DNA of 63,255 nucleotides, taken from assembly GCF_002251365.1 (NCBI RefSeq), contig NZ_NPJH01000008.1:1-63255 (forward strand). Reading direction: 5' to 3'. The notes under the pieces were generated by a model. It searched no databases and was not told where the DNA came from. It saw only the letters and a program-made list of their open reading frames with translations. The DNA comes from Prevotella sp. P3-122. GTDB taxonomy: Bacteria; Bacteroidota; Bacteroidia; Bacteroidales; Bacteroidaceae. Made by a program: the position numbers and the translations under genes. This document shows positions 25,418-35,002 of the stretch, one piece after another; the stretch's first letter is position 1; each line of letters begins with the position of its first letter.

Positions 25418-27772
25418 GTGAAAAGTTTATTGTATCTTTTTCGATGCTACAAATTAGCATCATCGCTCAACCTTATTGGGCTTGTCCTTGCTTTCCTGGG
25501 AAGTTATATCCTGCTTACGCATATCAGCTTCATCGGTCGGTTCAACCATGGTATCAATGACTATGAGAATATCCGTCGTGTCTACATCGGCGGTATTATG
25601 GAAGAGGATACATGGAGTTCAAGTTGCAGTCGATTGTTGGCAGACAATTTCAACAAGTGCCCTCAGGTGGAGAGCGTGGGTTATATGCGCAGATATGGCG
25701 AGATTCAATTTGATAAGGATGGAAGCACAATCACCTCTCTGGAATATCTGATTAGCGACGACATGCTGCAGGTTGCTGGTGCAGAACTCGTCGATGGCAC
25801 ACTGGATGTGTCCAAAACCATTGATGGCGGCGTCATCATTCCATCATCGTTGGCAGAAAAGTATTTCGGCGAAGCGATGGTGGCAGGCAAGTCGATGAAG
25901 TTATCTACCGGAGTAGAAAGAACTATTGTGGGCGTGTACAAGGATTTTCCTCTTAATTCCAATTTTGCCAATGCTGTCTATATCTCACTGGGCAAAGAAA
26001 ACGAGGGCAATCTCAACAATTACAACTACAATGTCTATATTCGCACCAATAACAACGTGGAGGAAAGTGCTTTAAATTCTGCAATGAAGAAGATTTTGAG
26101 TGATACGATGGTGAGTGTCTATGGAGAATCGAATCAGGTAAAAGATTACCTGAAAAGGATTCGTTTCTCTTCGCTTTCGCTGGACAAAACTTACCTGAAC
26201 GGACACGATCCGGAAATTGACAGAGGCAACAAGACTGTGTACTACATCCTCTGGCTGGCTGTCATACTGCTATTGCTCGTAGCGTTCATCAATTTTGCCA
26301 ACTTCTCCATGGCTCAGGCACCCATTCGTCTGCGCAGCATCAATACGCGCAAAGTGATGGGCGAGAACTCTCTTTCACTCAGAATGCAACTGATGGGAGA
26401 GGGCATCATTGTCTGTCTCTGCGCATTTGCAGTCTCATTGCTATTGTCAGAATGTATAAGCAAATGGGCTTACATTAAGGAATATACACTGGGGGATGTT
26501 GCCATTCTTGCCAATCCAGACATCATACTAATTCTGGCAGTCACTGGTATCATCGTTGGCATACTTGCCACCATGTACAGTGCACGTTATATCACCTCTT
26601 TTCAACCGGCATTAGCCTTGAAGGGGAACTATGGCCTTAACCCTCAGGGACGAATCCTGCGTCAGGTTATCGTTGACATGCAGTTGGTGATGGCATTTGT
26701 AATGGTTATCTTTGTCAGCGTCATCTATTGCCAGCGGCACTTCATCTATAATTCTGATTATGGGTACAACAAGGATGAGGTGCTGATAGCAGATATTATT
26801 GAACTGCCGTCGGTGCAGTATGGTGCCTTGCGCAGCGAACTGGAGAAAATTAATGGGGTGGAGAGCGTGTCTTTCTCCTTCGGTATTCTTGGAGCAGACG
26901 ACCAGCACATGCGTTGGAGTCGCGGAAACGATGATGAACAATATTGTTTTGTAGCATGGCCTGTCGATTGGAAAATGCTGCGCACTATGGGCATTGACAT
27001 CATTGAAGGACGCGACTTCAAGGAGACGGACAGCGATGTGTATATCATCAATGAGGCGATGAAGAAGAAGTATCCCAAGATAGAAATGGGAAAACCGCTC
27101 TATGACAGCGACCTCACTGTGCTTGGTGTGTGCAATAATTTCCGTGCCAGCACTGTTCGTGTGGATAGCAACGAAGAGCCTCTGGCGTTCGTCATCTTCG
27201 GAGAAAAGTATGCCGATTGGGGCAATAAGACAAATGTCCTGTATGTACGTCTAAATGCCAACGCGGACAAGAAAGCCCTACGGAAGAAGGTTTGCCAGAC
27301 ACTTGTGTCGTTCTACAAGGATCACCCCATACCCGACGTAAAGTTCATGGATGAGATTCTCGAACTTGCCTATAAGGACGAGATGCGTTTCATGACACAG
27401 ATAGAGATCAGCACCATCCTGGCCTTCCTCATCACCATCATTGGTGTTTTCTGCCTGACGATGTTCGAGACGGAGTATCGTCGCAAGGAAATTGCCATCC
27501 GCAAGGTGATGGGCAGCAGCGTGAGCGAAGTCCTGTCACTCATCACCAGGCGTTACGCCCTGCCGCTCATTCTCTCTTTCGTGATGGCTGCTCCCATCGG
27601 ATACTACATCAGCGAGCAATGGCTCCAGAACTTTGCCGAACATACACCTATCTACTGGTGGCTGTTCCCCGTGGCATTCCTCGTTGTCAGCACCGTTGTC
27701 ATACTCACCGTCATCATTCAATGTTGGAGAGTAGCAACCATGAATCCTACAGAAAGTATCAAAACAGAATAA
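25418..27772 (+). CDS. MacB/FtsX-like ABC transporter permease 2 (GTG start)
   Basis: 784 aa with the same doubled layout as permease 1: N-terminal helix (near 10-35), periplasmic domain, FtsX block (YYILWLAVILLLLVAFINFANF, then RLRSINTRKVMGENSLS), second domain, and FtsX block ending NPTESIKTE. The start is GTG at 25418 (KSLLYLF matches KSYFTFL of permease 1). The GTG overlaps the TGA of a five-codon frame beginning ATG 25404, which may couple translation. The two permeases are clearly diverged, in contrast to their ATPases. Confidence 0.9.
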   Translation: MKSLLYLFRCYKLASSLNLIGLVLAFLGSYILLTHISFIGRFNHGINDYENIRRVYIGGIMEEDTWSSSCSRLLADNFNKCPQVESVGYMRRYGEIQFDKDGSTITSLEYLISDDMLQVAGAELVDGTLDVSKTIDGGVIIPSSLAEKYFGEAMVAGKSMKLSTGVERTIVGVYKDFPLNSNFANAVYISLGKENEGNLNNYNYNVYIRTNNNVEESALNSAMKKILSDTMVSVYGESNQVKDYLKRIRFSSLSLDKTYLNGHDPEIDRGNKTVYYILWLAVILLLLVAFINFANFSMAQAPIRLRSINTRKVMGENSLSLRMQLMGEGIIVCLCAFAVSLLLSECISKWAYIKEYTLGDVAILANPDIILILAVTGIIVGILATMYSARYITSFQPALALKGNYGLNPQGRILRQVIVDMQLVMAFVMVIFVSVIYCQRHFIYNSDYGYNKDEVLIADIIELPSVQYGALRSELEKINGVESVSFSFGILGADDQHMRWSRGNDDEQYCFVAWPVDWKMLRTMGIDIIEGRDFKETDSDVYIINEAMKKKYPKIEMGKPLYDSDLTVLGVCNNFRASTVRVDSNEEPLAFVIFGEKYADWGNKTNVLYVRLNANADKKALRKKVCQTLVSFYKDHPIPDVKFMDEILELAYKDEMRFMTQIEISTILAFLITIIGVFCLTMFETEYRRKEIAIRKVMGSSVSEVLSLITRRYALPLILSFVMAAPIGYYISEQWLQNFAEHTPIYWWLFPVAFLVVSTVVILTVIIQCWRVATMNPTESIKTE

Positions 27773-27795
27773 ACAAAATTAAAACAATATACAAT

Positions 27796-28470
27796 ATGAT
27801 CAAGATTGAAAATCTCACGAAAGTATTCCGCACTGAGAATGTGGAGACAACAGCATTGAATGGCGTAAGCCTGGAAGTGAAGGAAGGCGAGTTCGTGGCT
27901 ATCATGGGCCCTTCGGGTTGTGGCAAGTCAACACTCCTGAACATCCTTGGTTTGCTCGACAATCCCGATAGTGGCAACTACTACCTCGCTGGCGAGGAGG
28001 TGGGACACCTCAAAGAGAAGGATCGTACCAAGTATCGCAAAGGACGCATCGGCTTCGTGTTCCAGAGTTTCAACCTCATCGACGAACTGACCGTGGAGGA
28101 GAACATCGACCTGCAGCTCAAGTACCTCAAGGTGCCAAAGGCAGAGCGCAAGGAGCGAGTGCTGGAAATCCTTCGTAAGGTCAACCTCTCTCAGCGTGCT
28201 ACCCACTATCCTCAGCAACTCTCTGGTGGTCAACAGCAGCGTGTAGCCATTGCCCGTGCCGTGGTGGGCAAACCAAAACTGATCCTTGCCGATGAGCCAA
28301 CAGGTAACCTCGATTCAAAGAATGGTCTCGAAATCATGGAACTGCTCTCGCAGCTCAATGCCGAAGGCACAACAATCGTGATGGTAACCCACAGCCAGCA
28401 CGATGCAGCCTACGCCAATCGCACCATCAATGTCTTCGATGGTGAGGTGGTGGAGAATACCATATTATAA
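27796..28470 (+). CDS. ABC transporter ATP-binding protein 2 (MacB/LolD type)
   Basis: 224 aa, all motifs as in the copy at 24655: Walker A GPSGCGKST, signature LSGGQQQRVAIA, Walker B ILADEPTGNLD. Apart from the first eight codons, I count about ten base differences over the gene, giving only three changed residues late in the protein (LLSQL for LFSQL, RTIN for RIIN and NVF for NLF). It closes the export operon and is followed by a terminator. Confidence 0.94.
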   Translation: MIKIENLTKVFRTENVETTALNGVSLEVKEGEFVAIMGPSGCGKSTLLNILGLLDNPDSGNYYLAGEEVGHLKEKDRTKYRKGRIGFVFQSFNLIDELTVEENIDLQLKYLKVPKAERKERVLEILRKVNLSQRATHYPQQLSGGQQQRVAIARAVVGKPKLILADEPTGNLDSKNGLEIMELLSQLNAEGTTIVMVTHSQHDAAYANRTINVFDGEVVENTIL

Positions 28471-28630
28471 AAAGTATGTTTTGAAGATAATTACGGTTGC
28501 CTCCCTTATATCCATCACGATGCACTTCCATTGCTCCCTCAAAACAGTAATAGCCATCTGCTCCAAAACACAAGCAATGCTCATCATTATGCTAATGACC
28601 GATATGGGATAAAAGCTAACACACAAGAAA

Positions 28631-28678
28631 AGCCGTATCAAAACTCTACGAGGGAGAGATGATACGGCTATTTTGTTT
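28631..28678 (+). terminator. Terminator of the export operon
   Basis: AGCCGTATCA at 28631-28640 and TGATACGGCT at 28660-28669 form a perfect 10-bp stem, followed by ATTTTGTTT. It lies about 160 nt after ATPase 2. The sequence in between (28471-28630) contains no gene I can support. Confidence 0.7.
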
Positions 28679-28754
28679 ACGGTGGTTTCTATAATATGCT
28701 CCACCTTACCATAAAGGATTATGGACAACTATCCTTTACGGGCATAATTAGCGA

Positions 28755-31001
28755 TTACAGACGCTCGTGAGCCTGGCGTGCTATCACGTCGAGCTGCTGC
28801 TCACGGGTGAGGTCGATGAACTTCACGGCATAACCGCTCACGCGGATGGTGAAGTTGGCATACTCAGGCTTCTCCGGATGTTCTATGGCGTCCTTGAGCT
28901 TGTCTACGCCGAAGACGTTAACATTCAGGTGGTGGGCACCCTGTGAGAAATATCCGTCCATGACATTTACCAGCGTAGCGGCACGCTCGTCATCATCATG
29001 TCCAAGAGCATCGGGGCTGATGGTCTGGGTATTAGAGATACCGTCGAGGGCATACTCGTAAGGCAGCTTGGCTACAGAGTTGAGTGATGCCAGCAGGCCG
29101 TTGCGCTCTGCTCCGTATGACGGGTTTGCACCTGGAGCAAGAGGAGTTCCGGCCTTACGTCCGTCGGGCATGTTTGAAGTGTACTTGCCGTATACCACGT
29201 TCGACGTAATGGTAAGAATACTTGTCGTAGGCTCAGAGTTGCGGTATGTATGGTATTTCCTTATCATCGACATGAATGTCTTGAGCAGCCATACGGCAAT
29301 CTTGTCTGCACGCTCGTCGTCGTTGCCATAGCGTGGGAAGTCGCCCTCTGTCTTGAACTCAAGTGGGAAGCCGGTCTCGTCGCGTATGATGTTTACCTTG
29401 GCATACTTGATGGCGCAGATAGAGTCAACAACATGGCTGAAGCCTGCGATGCCGGTAGCGAAGGTACGGCGCACGTTTGTATCGATGAGAGCCATCTCGG
29501 CAGCCTCGTAGAAATACTTGTCGTGCATGTAGTGGATGAGGTTCAGGGTCTTCACATATACGCTTGCCAGCCAGTCCATCATATCCATGAAGCGCGGCAG
29601 GAACTCCTCGTATGTCAGCACGTCGCCTTCTATTGGACGGTATGCCGGTCCACACTGCTCGCGGGTCTTGGAGTCTACACCACCGCTGATGGCATAGGTA
29701 AGACACTTGGCAAGGTTTGCCCTGGCTCCGAAGAACTGCATCTCCTTACCAGTCTGAGTTGCGGACACGCAGCAGCAGATGCTGTAGTCGTCGCCCCATA
29801 TCGGACGCATCACGTCGTCGTTCTCATACTGTATGGAACTGGTCTTCACGCTAATCCACGCAGCGAAACGCTTGAAGTTCTCAGGCAGGCGCTTGCTGTA
29901 GAGCACGGTGAGGTTTGGCTCTGGCGAAGGTCCCATGTTTATAAGTGTGTGCAGGAAACGATAGTCGTTCTTTGTAACCATAGAGCGGCCATCCTGACCA
30001 AGACCTGCAACCTCGAGCGTTGCCCATACGGGGTCGCCGCTGAAGAGCTGGTTGTAGGATGGTATACGTGCGAACTTCACCATGCGGAATTTCATTACCA
30101 GATGGTCTATCAGCTCCTGTGCCTGCTCCTCAGTCAGAGTTCCAGCCTTGATGTCACGGTCTATATATATATCAAGGAATGTAGACACGCGTCCTACCGA
30201 CATGGCGGCTCCGTTCTGTGTCTTCACAGCTCCCAGATAGCCGAAGTATAGCCACTGGACGGCCTCGCGCGCATTGGCAGCAGGGCGTGAGATGTCGAAG
30301 CCGTAGGAGGCAGCCATCTCCTTGAGTGCCGCCAAGGCCTTTATCTGCATTGAAACTTCCTCGCGCAGGCGTATAACCTCATCAATCATCTCGCGGTCGC
30401 CCATCTCTGAGAGCTCACGCTTCTTCTCTGATATAAGGAAGTCGATACCATAGAGAGCAACACGGCGATAGTCACCCACGATACGTCCGCGACCATAAGT
30501 ATCTGGCAGACCAGTAAGGATGTGGTTGTGACGCACGTGCTTCATTTCAGCAGTATAGGCATCGAAAACACCATCGTTATGCGTCTTGACATAGTTGGTA
30601 AAGATGTCATGCAGCTTCTCGGAAGGCTGGTAGCCGTAAGTGGTGCATGCCTGCTCAGCCATCTTGATACCTCCGTATGGCATGAATGCACGCTTGAGGG
30701 GCTTGTCTGTCTGCAGACCTACCACCGTCTCAAGGTCTTTCATACCCTCGTCGATATAAGCAGGCCCGTAAGCGTTAATGCCGGAGACCACCTCTGTCTC
30801 CATATCCAGCACGCCACCCTTGGCCCTTTCCTCAGCCTGAAGTTCCTGCAGACGTCCCCAAAGCTTCTTGGTAGCCTCAGTAGGACCAGCGAGGAACGAC
30901 TCGTCGCCATCAAAGGGAGTGTAGTTGTTCTGAATAAAATCTCTGACATTAACTTCATCTTGCCAAAGGGACTTCTTAAATCCCTGCCATTCTGTTCTCA
31001 T
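28755..31001 (-). CDS. pflB: Formate C-acetyltransferase (pyruvate formate-lyase)
   Basis: Anaerobic glycyl-radical enzyme converting pyruvate + CoA to acetyl-CoA + formate. 748 aa, near the E. coli length (760). The adjacent active-site cysteines are in ICCCVSAT (near 410), and the glycyl-radical site is RVSGYAV near the C-terminus (about 728). [18 protein letters not shown] and other family segments are in place. The activating enzyme gene pflA is not beside it, so it must lie elsewhere. A TAATTTTG box at 31061-31068 serves as promoter. Confidence 0.97.
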   Translation of the reverse strand: MRTEWQGFKKSLWQDEVNVRDFIQNNYTPFDGDESFLAGPTEATKKLWGRLQELQAEERAKGGVLDMETEVVSGINAYGPAYIDEGMKDLETVVGLQTDKPLKRAFMPYGGIKMAEQACTTYGYQPSEKLHDIFTNYVKTHNDGVFDAYTAEMKHVRHNHILTGLPDTYGRGRIVGDYRRVALYGIDFLISEKKRELSEMGDREMIDEVIRLREEVSMQIKALAALKEMAASYGFDISRPAANAREAVQWLYFGYLGAVKTQNGAAMSVGRVSTFLDIYIDRDIKAGTLTEEQAQELIDHLVMKFRMVKFARIPSYNQLFSGDPVWATLEVAGLGQDGRSMVTKNDYRFLHTLINMGPSPEPNLTVLYSKRLPENFKRFAAWISVKTSSIQYENDDVMRPIWGDDYSICCCVSATQTGKEMQFFGARANLAKCLTYAISGGVDSKTREQCGPAYRPIEGDVLTYEEFLPRFMDMMDWLASVYVKTLNLIHYMHDKYFYEAAEMALIDTNVRRTFATGIAGFSHVVDSICAIKYAKVNIIRDETGFPLEFKTEGDFPRYGNDDERADKIAVWLLKTFMSMIRKYHTYRNSEPTTSILTITSNVVYGKYTSNMPDGRKAGTPLAPGANPSYGAERNGLLASLNSVAKLPYEYALDGISNTQTISPDALGHDDDERAATLVNVMDGYFSQGAHHLNVNVFGVDKLKDAIEHPEKPEYANFTIRVSGYAVKFIDLTREQQLDVIARQAHERL

Positions 31002-31060
31002 AAATGTGATTAATTGGGTTATGAAATGAGTAAAATCCTAAAAATAATCATTAACGAGTG

Positions 31061-31068
31061 CAAAATTA
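31061..31068 (-). promoter_or_regulatory. -7 box of pflB
   Basis: Minus-strand TAATTTTG at 31061-31068 matches TAnnTTTG. The leader to the ATG at 31001 is about 55 nt. I see no clear Fnr/Crp-type operator. Confidence 0.6.
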
Positions 31069-31210
31069 CAAAAATATTACGAGATAAAAGAACTTTTGGC
31101 TATATAAATATCTATAGTCTCTAAATAAGCTGTCCAGTTTGATGTACCCAAAATGGAACTGTTCCTGATTTACTCTGACTACTCGCTCGCAGAAAACACA
31201 TTGACCAGCA

Positions 31211-31269
31211 CGCGCTGTAAGCGCAGAAGAACATAGCCCAGGGTAGAGCGCTTCTGCGCCTACAGCGCG
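31211..31269. repeat. Dispersed palindromic repeat, copy A
   Basis: CGCGCTGTAAGCGCAGAAG (31211-31229) and CTTCTGCGCCTACAGCGCG (31251-31269) are a 19-bp inverted repeat with one mismatch. The loop holds CATAGCCCAGGGTAGAGCG, which is repeated exactly in copy B (39196-39214). It is in the 355-bp gap between pflB and the DUF1232 gene. Confidence 0.85.
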
Positions 31270-31356
31270 ACAATTACCGACATGAACTTCAGAATTAGGA
31301 TATTCAATTTTTGCACATCAAACTGTACACCATACAAAGTGAAATAAACAGGAGGA

Positions 31357-31749
31357 CTACAGGCCAAGCTCTTCGGTCTCCTCAATCTCCTCCTCGTCAA
31401 ACCATTGGGACAGCTTTGACTTAGCCTTGTCCTTGACATCATCGGACACGTCGCCCCACACTTTTTTCACAACATACAGCAGGACGGTAAGGTCATCGGT
31501 AAGACCTGCTATGGGAAAGGCGTCTGGAATAAGGTCGAGGGGGCTGATAAGATAGCCCAGCGCACCAATGATGACAGCTTTGTCCTTGACCGACACCTTG
31601 TCACTCTGTAATGTGTAATATAACACGAGTGCCACGTAGACAAGCTTTGCACCTGCGCGCTTGGCTATACGTGAGATTTTCTCTACAAAGCCATTTGCGC
31701 TGAACTTGTCCTTATAACTCATGAAATCCGGTAATTTGTTCTCTTCCAT
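31357..31749 (-). CDS. DUF1232 (YkvA-type) membrane protein
   Basis: 130 aa. The DUF1232 signature is visible: YTLQSDKVSVKDKAVIIGALGYLISPLDLIPDAFP, with helices before and after, then an acidic C-terminal tail (FDEEEIEETEELGL). The family is widespread, found in small membrane proteins without a known function. It is read leftward with a start at 31749, 53 bp downstream of the next small gene, with which it may be cotranscribed. Confidence 0.88.
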   Translation of the reverse strand: MEENKLPDFMSYKDKFSANGFVEKISRIAKRAGAKLVYVALVLYYTLQSDKVSVKDKAVIIGALGYLISPLDLIPDAFPIAGLTDDLTVLLYVVKKVWGDVSDDVKDKAKSKLSQWFDEEEIEETEELGL

Positions 31750-31802
31750 TTAATATATATAATGTTTGTGTTTCTACTATATTTCCTCGTGCATCCTATT
31801 TC

Positions 31803-32204
31803 TCAATATTCCTCTACAGCCCTCAGGTATGCTTCTATCTCTTGATTGCATATGGCCTTCAACTTTCTGTTCACCCTCCAGGAATTCAGTCCCCACCAGC
31901 ATGCAGCCAGCACTACTCCACCGAGCATGGACACCAATGAGGTCTTATCACCGAATGGCGATTGGGTATGGTCAAAGCCCGAAGCTATGAGAGCGGGTAC
32001 AAGTATCAGGCAACCAACCACGGTAAACTGCCTGGTCTGACTGCCCCGAAGGTTCAAGACGTCTTGCTTTTCCGACAGATAGTCCTCAACACTTTCCTTG
32101 TCAACTCCAAAATCTGTATATTTCGGAAAGCCGTCCTCAGACGACCGTAGAGCTATTTTCCTCAACATTTGCTGCTGATAGCTGTCTTCAATCAATGGTC
32201 TCAT
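31803..32204 (-). CDS. Small membrane protein of unknown function
   Basis: 133 aa. A soluble N-terminal part (about 1-55) with many charges precedes two hydrophobic segments, FTVVGCLILVPALIASGF and LVSMLGGVVLAACWWGLN, then a basic-acidic tail. I do not recognise the family. Both ends are likely cytoplasmic. It lies between rnpB and the DUF1232 gene, all leftward. Confidence 0.7.
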   Translation of the reverse strand: MRPLIEDSYQQQMLRKIALRSSEDGFPKYTDFGVDKESVEDYLSEKQDVLNLRGSQTRQFTVVGCLILVPALIASGFDHTQSPFGDKTSLVSMLGGVVLAACWWGLNSWRVNRKLKAICNQEIEAYLRAVEEY

Positions 32205-32296
32205 AATTCAATATTATATATAAGATGTTCGATGGGGCTCGATATGTGATGTACAACTATTGTAACCAGCATACGCACATGTCCCGTTATACCCAT

Positions 32297-32686
32297 AAAA
32301 AAACAAGGCAGCGCCCCTATAAGCCGGGTTCTGTCCCGCAAGGCAAGCCATGCGGTGCTCTGTCATCTATCTAATTTGCAAGTCACCCTGCAACTTAAGC
32401 GTTCTACCCTCCATCGTCTCTGCAGAGTCGGGCGGGCACCCTCAAACGATGGTTTACACGAACTTGCAGCCTCCAGCCGGCACAGCCCGAATGGTCACCC
32501 ATCGGCTGGTGGTCTCTTACACCACCTTCTCACCCTTACCGGCACATGTCCGGCGGTCGTTCTCTTCTGCCTGAGCCTACTGTCACCAATAGCTTCTATT
32601 TTCGGAAGTGGAGCTCCCTGCGCTGCCCGGACTTTCCTCTCGCACAAACATATGTGCCAGCGACAAAGCCGGGACACTGCCTTTAT
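32297..32686 (-). ncRNA. rnpB: RNase P RNA (bacterial type A)
   Basis: The minus strand shows the conserved core: GAGAGGAAAGTCCGGGC near the 5' end, ACAGAACCCGGCTTATAGG near the 3' end, and a P1 helix AAGGCAG/CTGCCTT closing the molecule. A U-run (32297-32303) follows the 3' end and acts as terminator. The RNA of about 383 nt cuts 5' leaders from tRNA precursors with the RnpA protein. A consensus promoter lies just upstream. Confidence 0.95.
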
Positions 32687-32693
32687 TGTGTTG

Positions 32694-32722
32694 CAAAAAT
32701 ACAAATAAATTCCGAATTACAA
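32694..32722 (-). promoter_or_regulatory. rnpB promoter
   Basis: Minus-strand TATTTTTG at 32694-32701 and TTG at 32720-32722 (spacer 18 bp). Transcription would start at about the predicted 5' end of RNase P RNA. Confidence 0.75.
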
Positions 32723-32829
32723 GCCAGCTGACAATAAAAATTTCAATCAACTCCTTTAAAGAAACTGTTGGAGCTATAACATGAAATTAAAAACGTCACT
32801 CACAACCCGACACTATGCTTTCACCATTG

Positions 32830-32961
32830 TTAACGGTTTAAACGAATGTAAAAACATATATCCTTCGCTTTAAGAGCCGTTAAGTGTGAAAATAGAATTG
32901 TTAAATTCAGATAAAGAAACGGCCGTTTTTGACAATTTCCAAATTTTTACTTCTATATTTG
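32830..32961 (+). promoter_or_regulatory. Promoter region of the DegP-type protease, with palindromes
   Basis: TATATTTG at 32954-32961 and TTTG at 32928-32931 form a promoter with a rather long spacer (22 bp). A perfect 12-bp palindrome, AAACGGCCGTTT (32917-32928), abuts the -33 element, and TTAACGG/CCGTTAA (32830-32836 and 32877-32883) lies upstream. The rest of the 414-bp gap before the gene shows no coding frame; the leader is about 135 nt. Confidence 0.5.
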
Positions 32962-33100
32962 CAGACAAATTCCTGTGGATGCTAAAATCCTACTGCCGTA
33001 TGACCCACAGCAGAGACATACCGCAACAGGAGCCGGTCAGGCCACAGACAACAAGAGGAAATTAAAACATATAAAAAGTATCATAAAACAATTAGTAGAC

Positions 33101-34561
33101 ATGAAAAAGTATTCAAACTATCTGCTTGCAGCCTTCTGCATCATAGCAATGGCTATTTCCGCAGGCACATTCTACAAAGTTAACGCAGCAGGTCCCGCAG
33201 CTCAGATTGCCGGACAGCCAGTAGACCTCACTTATGCTGCCGAGAAGGCTCTGCCTGCTGTCGTACATATTAAATATGTGCAGAACTCCAAGGTGCAGAC
33301 CATTGAGGTACAGGGTGACCCGTTCTCCGACTTCTTCTCCGACCCGTTCGGCTTCTTCGGAAACCCACAGGGTGGCACTCGCAAGAGACAGGTGCAGACA
33401 CCAAAGAAGGAAGCCACAGGCTCGGGAGTCATCATTAGCCCCGACGGATATATCGTCACAAACAACCACGTGGTTGAGGGAGCTGACGAGCTTACGGTAA
33501 CGCTGAACGACAACCGCGAATTCTCGGCACGCATCATCGGCACAGACAAGACCACCGACCTTGCCCTTATCAAGGTAGACGGCAAGAACCTGCCATGCCT
33601 CAACATAGGCGACTCTGAGAAACTGAAGGTTGGTGAATGGGTAATTGCCGTGGGCAATCCATTTGGACTCAACAATACCGTTACGGCCGGCATTATAAGT
33701 GCGAAGGCACGCTCACTGGGAGCAAATGGCCTTGAGAGCTTCATACAGACCGACGCTGCCATCAACCAGGGCAACTCCGGCGGTGCGCTCGTAAACACAC
33801 AGGGAGAGCTTGTGGGCATCAACGCCATGCTGTACTCCCCTACCGGCAGTTACAGCGGATATGGCTTCGCAATCCCTACTACCATCATGAACAAGGTTGT
33901 TGACGACCTGAAGAAATATGGTAGCGTACAGCGCGCATTGCTCGGCATTCAGGGTGGCGACGTTCTCAACTATATCAACAGCAAGAAGGACAAGGGCGAG
34001 GATGTTGACCTCGGAACCAACGAGGGCGTATACGTAGCCAAGGTTGATGACGACGGAGCTGGAGCATCGGCAGGGCTGAAGGAAGGTGACGTTATAGTAT
34101 CTGTAGACGACAAGAAGATTACCAAGATGGCAGAGCTGCAGGAAATAATGGCAAGCAAGCGTCCTGGAGACAAACTCACCCTTACTTACATGCGCGACAA
34201 GAAGAAGACTACCAAGACCGTGACGCTGAAAAACGAACAAGGCACAACAGCTGTAGTGAAGCCTGCCGACCTTGACGTGCTCGGTGGAAACTTCCGCGAG
34301 ATTACAGCCGACCAGAAGAAACAGCTCAACATAAGCTACGGACTGGAGGTCATCAAGGTAAACAACGGAGCCCTGAAGAACGCCAACATAACACGCGGCT
34401 TCATAATCCAGAAGATCAATGACGAGAGCATGAAGACCATCGACGACCTGCAGAAGATTGTCAAGGCCGCATCTACAAGCAAAGACCCCGTGCTCTACGT
34501 CCAGGGTATATACCCAACAGGCAAGAAGGGATATTTCGCCGTACCTCTCAACGAAGAGTAA
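33101..34561 (+). CDS. Do/DegP-family periplasmic serine protease
   Basis: 486 aa from ATG 33101. A membrane/signal segment (5-24) sends it to the periplasm, where it degrades or refolds damaged envelope proteins. The trypsin-like triad is visible as His123 (TNNHVVEGADE), Asp153 (TTDLALIK) and Ser226 (NQGNSGGAL). A Gly/Phe-rich loop (FSDFFSDPFGFFGNPQGG) is like the LA loop of DegP. Two PDZ domains follow (about 290-385 and 400-486). It is monocistronic and ends at a strong terminator. An open frame from 32975 adds no plausible sequence. Confidence 0.95.
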   Translation: MKKYSNYLLAAFCIIAMAISAGTFYKVNAAGPAAQIAGQPVDLTYAAEKALPAVVHIKYVQNSKVQTIEVQGDPFSDFFSDPFGFFGNPQGGTRKRQVQTPKKEATGSGVIISPDGYIVTNNHVVEGADELTVTLNDNREFSARIIGTDKTTDLALIKVDGKNLPCLNIGDSEKLKVGEWVIAVGNPFGLNNTVTAGIISAKARSLGANGLESFIQTDAAINQGNSGGALVNTQGELVGINAMLYSPTGSYSGYGFAIPTTIMNKVVDDLKKYGSVQRALLGIQGGDVLNYINSKKDKGEDVDLGTNEGVYVAKVDDDGAGASAGLKEGDVIVSVDDKKITKMAELQEIMASKRPGDKLTLTYMRDKKKTTKTVTLKNEQGTTAVVKPADLDVLGGNFREITADQKKQLNISYGLEVIKVNNGALKNANITRGFIIQKINDESMKTIDDLQKIVKAASTSKDPVLYVQGIYPTGKKGYFAVPLNEE

Positions 34562-34601
34562 CGTAAACCCCGTCTGACTGATAAGGCTGACAACCACTTT
34601 T

Positions 34602-34648
34602 AAAAGGTGAGGAAAGTGATACCGATTACTTTCCTCACCTTTTCTTTC
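34602..34648 (+). terminator. Terminator of the DegP-type gene
   Basis: AAAAGGTGAGGAAAGT (34602-34617) and ACTTTCCTCACCTTTT (34628-34643) form a perfect 16-bp stem followed by CTTTC; the A/T ends give U-runs in both directions. Confidence 0.85.
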
Positions 34649-34761
34649 ATCATCAGTCAAAGTCATTCGTCAACAGCATTGAGCGGCGTTATTGCCACAG
34701 GCCATACTGTTAACAAATACAAAAAACAAAAGCATTATTCTTTATTTTCAAAATAAAGCCA

Positions 34762-34769
34762 TACCTTTG
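34762..34769 (+). promoter_or_regulatory. -7 box of tRNA-Tyr
   Basis: TACCTTTG at 34762-34769, a full consensus match 18 bp before the mature tRNA 5' end. Confidence 0.65.
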
Positions 34770-34787
34770 CATCGCTTTTGAAATAAC

Positions 34788-34869
34788 GGGTGGTTACCAG
34801 AGTGGCCAAATGGGGCAGACTGTAAATCTGCTGGCGATGCCTTCGGTGGTTCGAATCCATCACCACCCA
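34788..34869 (+). tRNA. tRNA-Tyr (GTA)
   Basis: 82-nt class II tRNA with a variable arm. Acceptor stem GGGTGGT/ACCACCC with discriminator A, anticodon loop CTGTAAATC with anticodon GTA, and T-arm GGTTCGAATCC. The 3' CCA is not encoded. It has its own promoter and terminator. Confidence 0.95.
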
Positions 34870-34884
34870 CAATAAAAGCGTAAG

Positions 34885-34916
34885 GGAAGAACAGTTTACT
34901 GGTTCTTCCTTTTTTG
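34885..34916 (+). terminator. Terminator of tRNA-Tyr
   Basis: GGAAGAAC (34885-34892) and GTTCTTCC (34902-34909) form an 8-bp stem followed by TTTTTT, a classic intrinsic terminator. Confidence 0.9.
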
Positions 34917-35002
34917 TTATCAGCAGCTTCCATGATGCAGACACACACATCATCGGGCCGGCAATAATGCGATGGCAATACTTTGACAAGAACAAGACAG
35001 GT

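Noticed and set aside
16754..28470. The export region as a bacteriocin or toxin secretion cluster
   Set aside because: No peptide precursor, protease domain or immunity gene seen; the MacB-like genes match common Bacteroidetes efflux operons.
28471..28630. Small membrane-like frame after the second ATPase
   Set aside because: Only a short run with a chance hydrophobic core, no start signal; the export terminator follows soon after.
29250..30251. 333-aa plus frame inside pflB
   Set aside because: It is the shadow of a highly conserved long gene; the sequence has the low complexity of antisense reading.
32355..32708. Frame through the RNase P RNA
   Set aside because: The DNA is the rnpB gene; conserved RNA core motifs explain it.
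33713..34666. 317-aa minus frame opposite the DegP protease
   Set aside because: Antisense shadow of a recognised gene, extending beyond its terminator.
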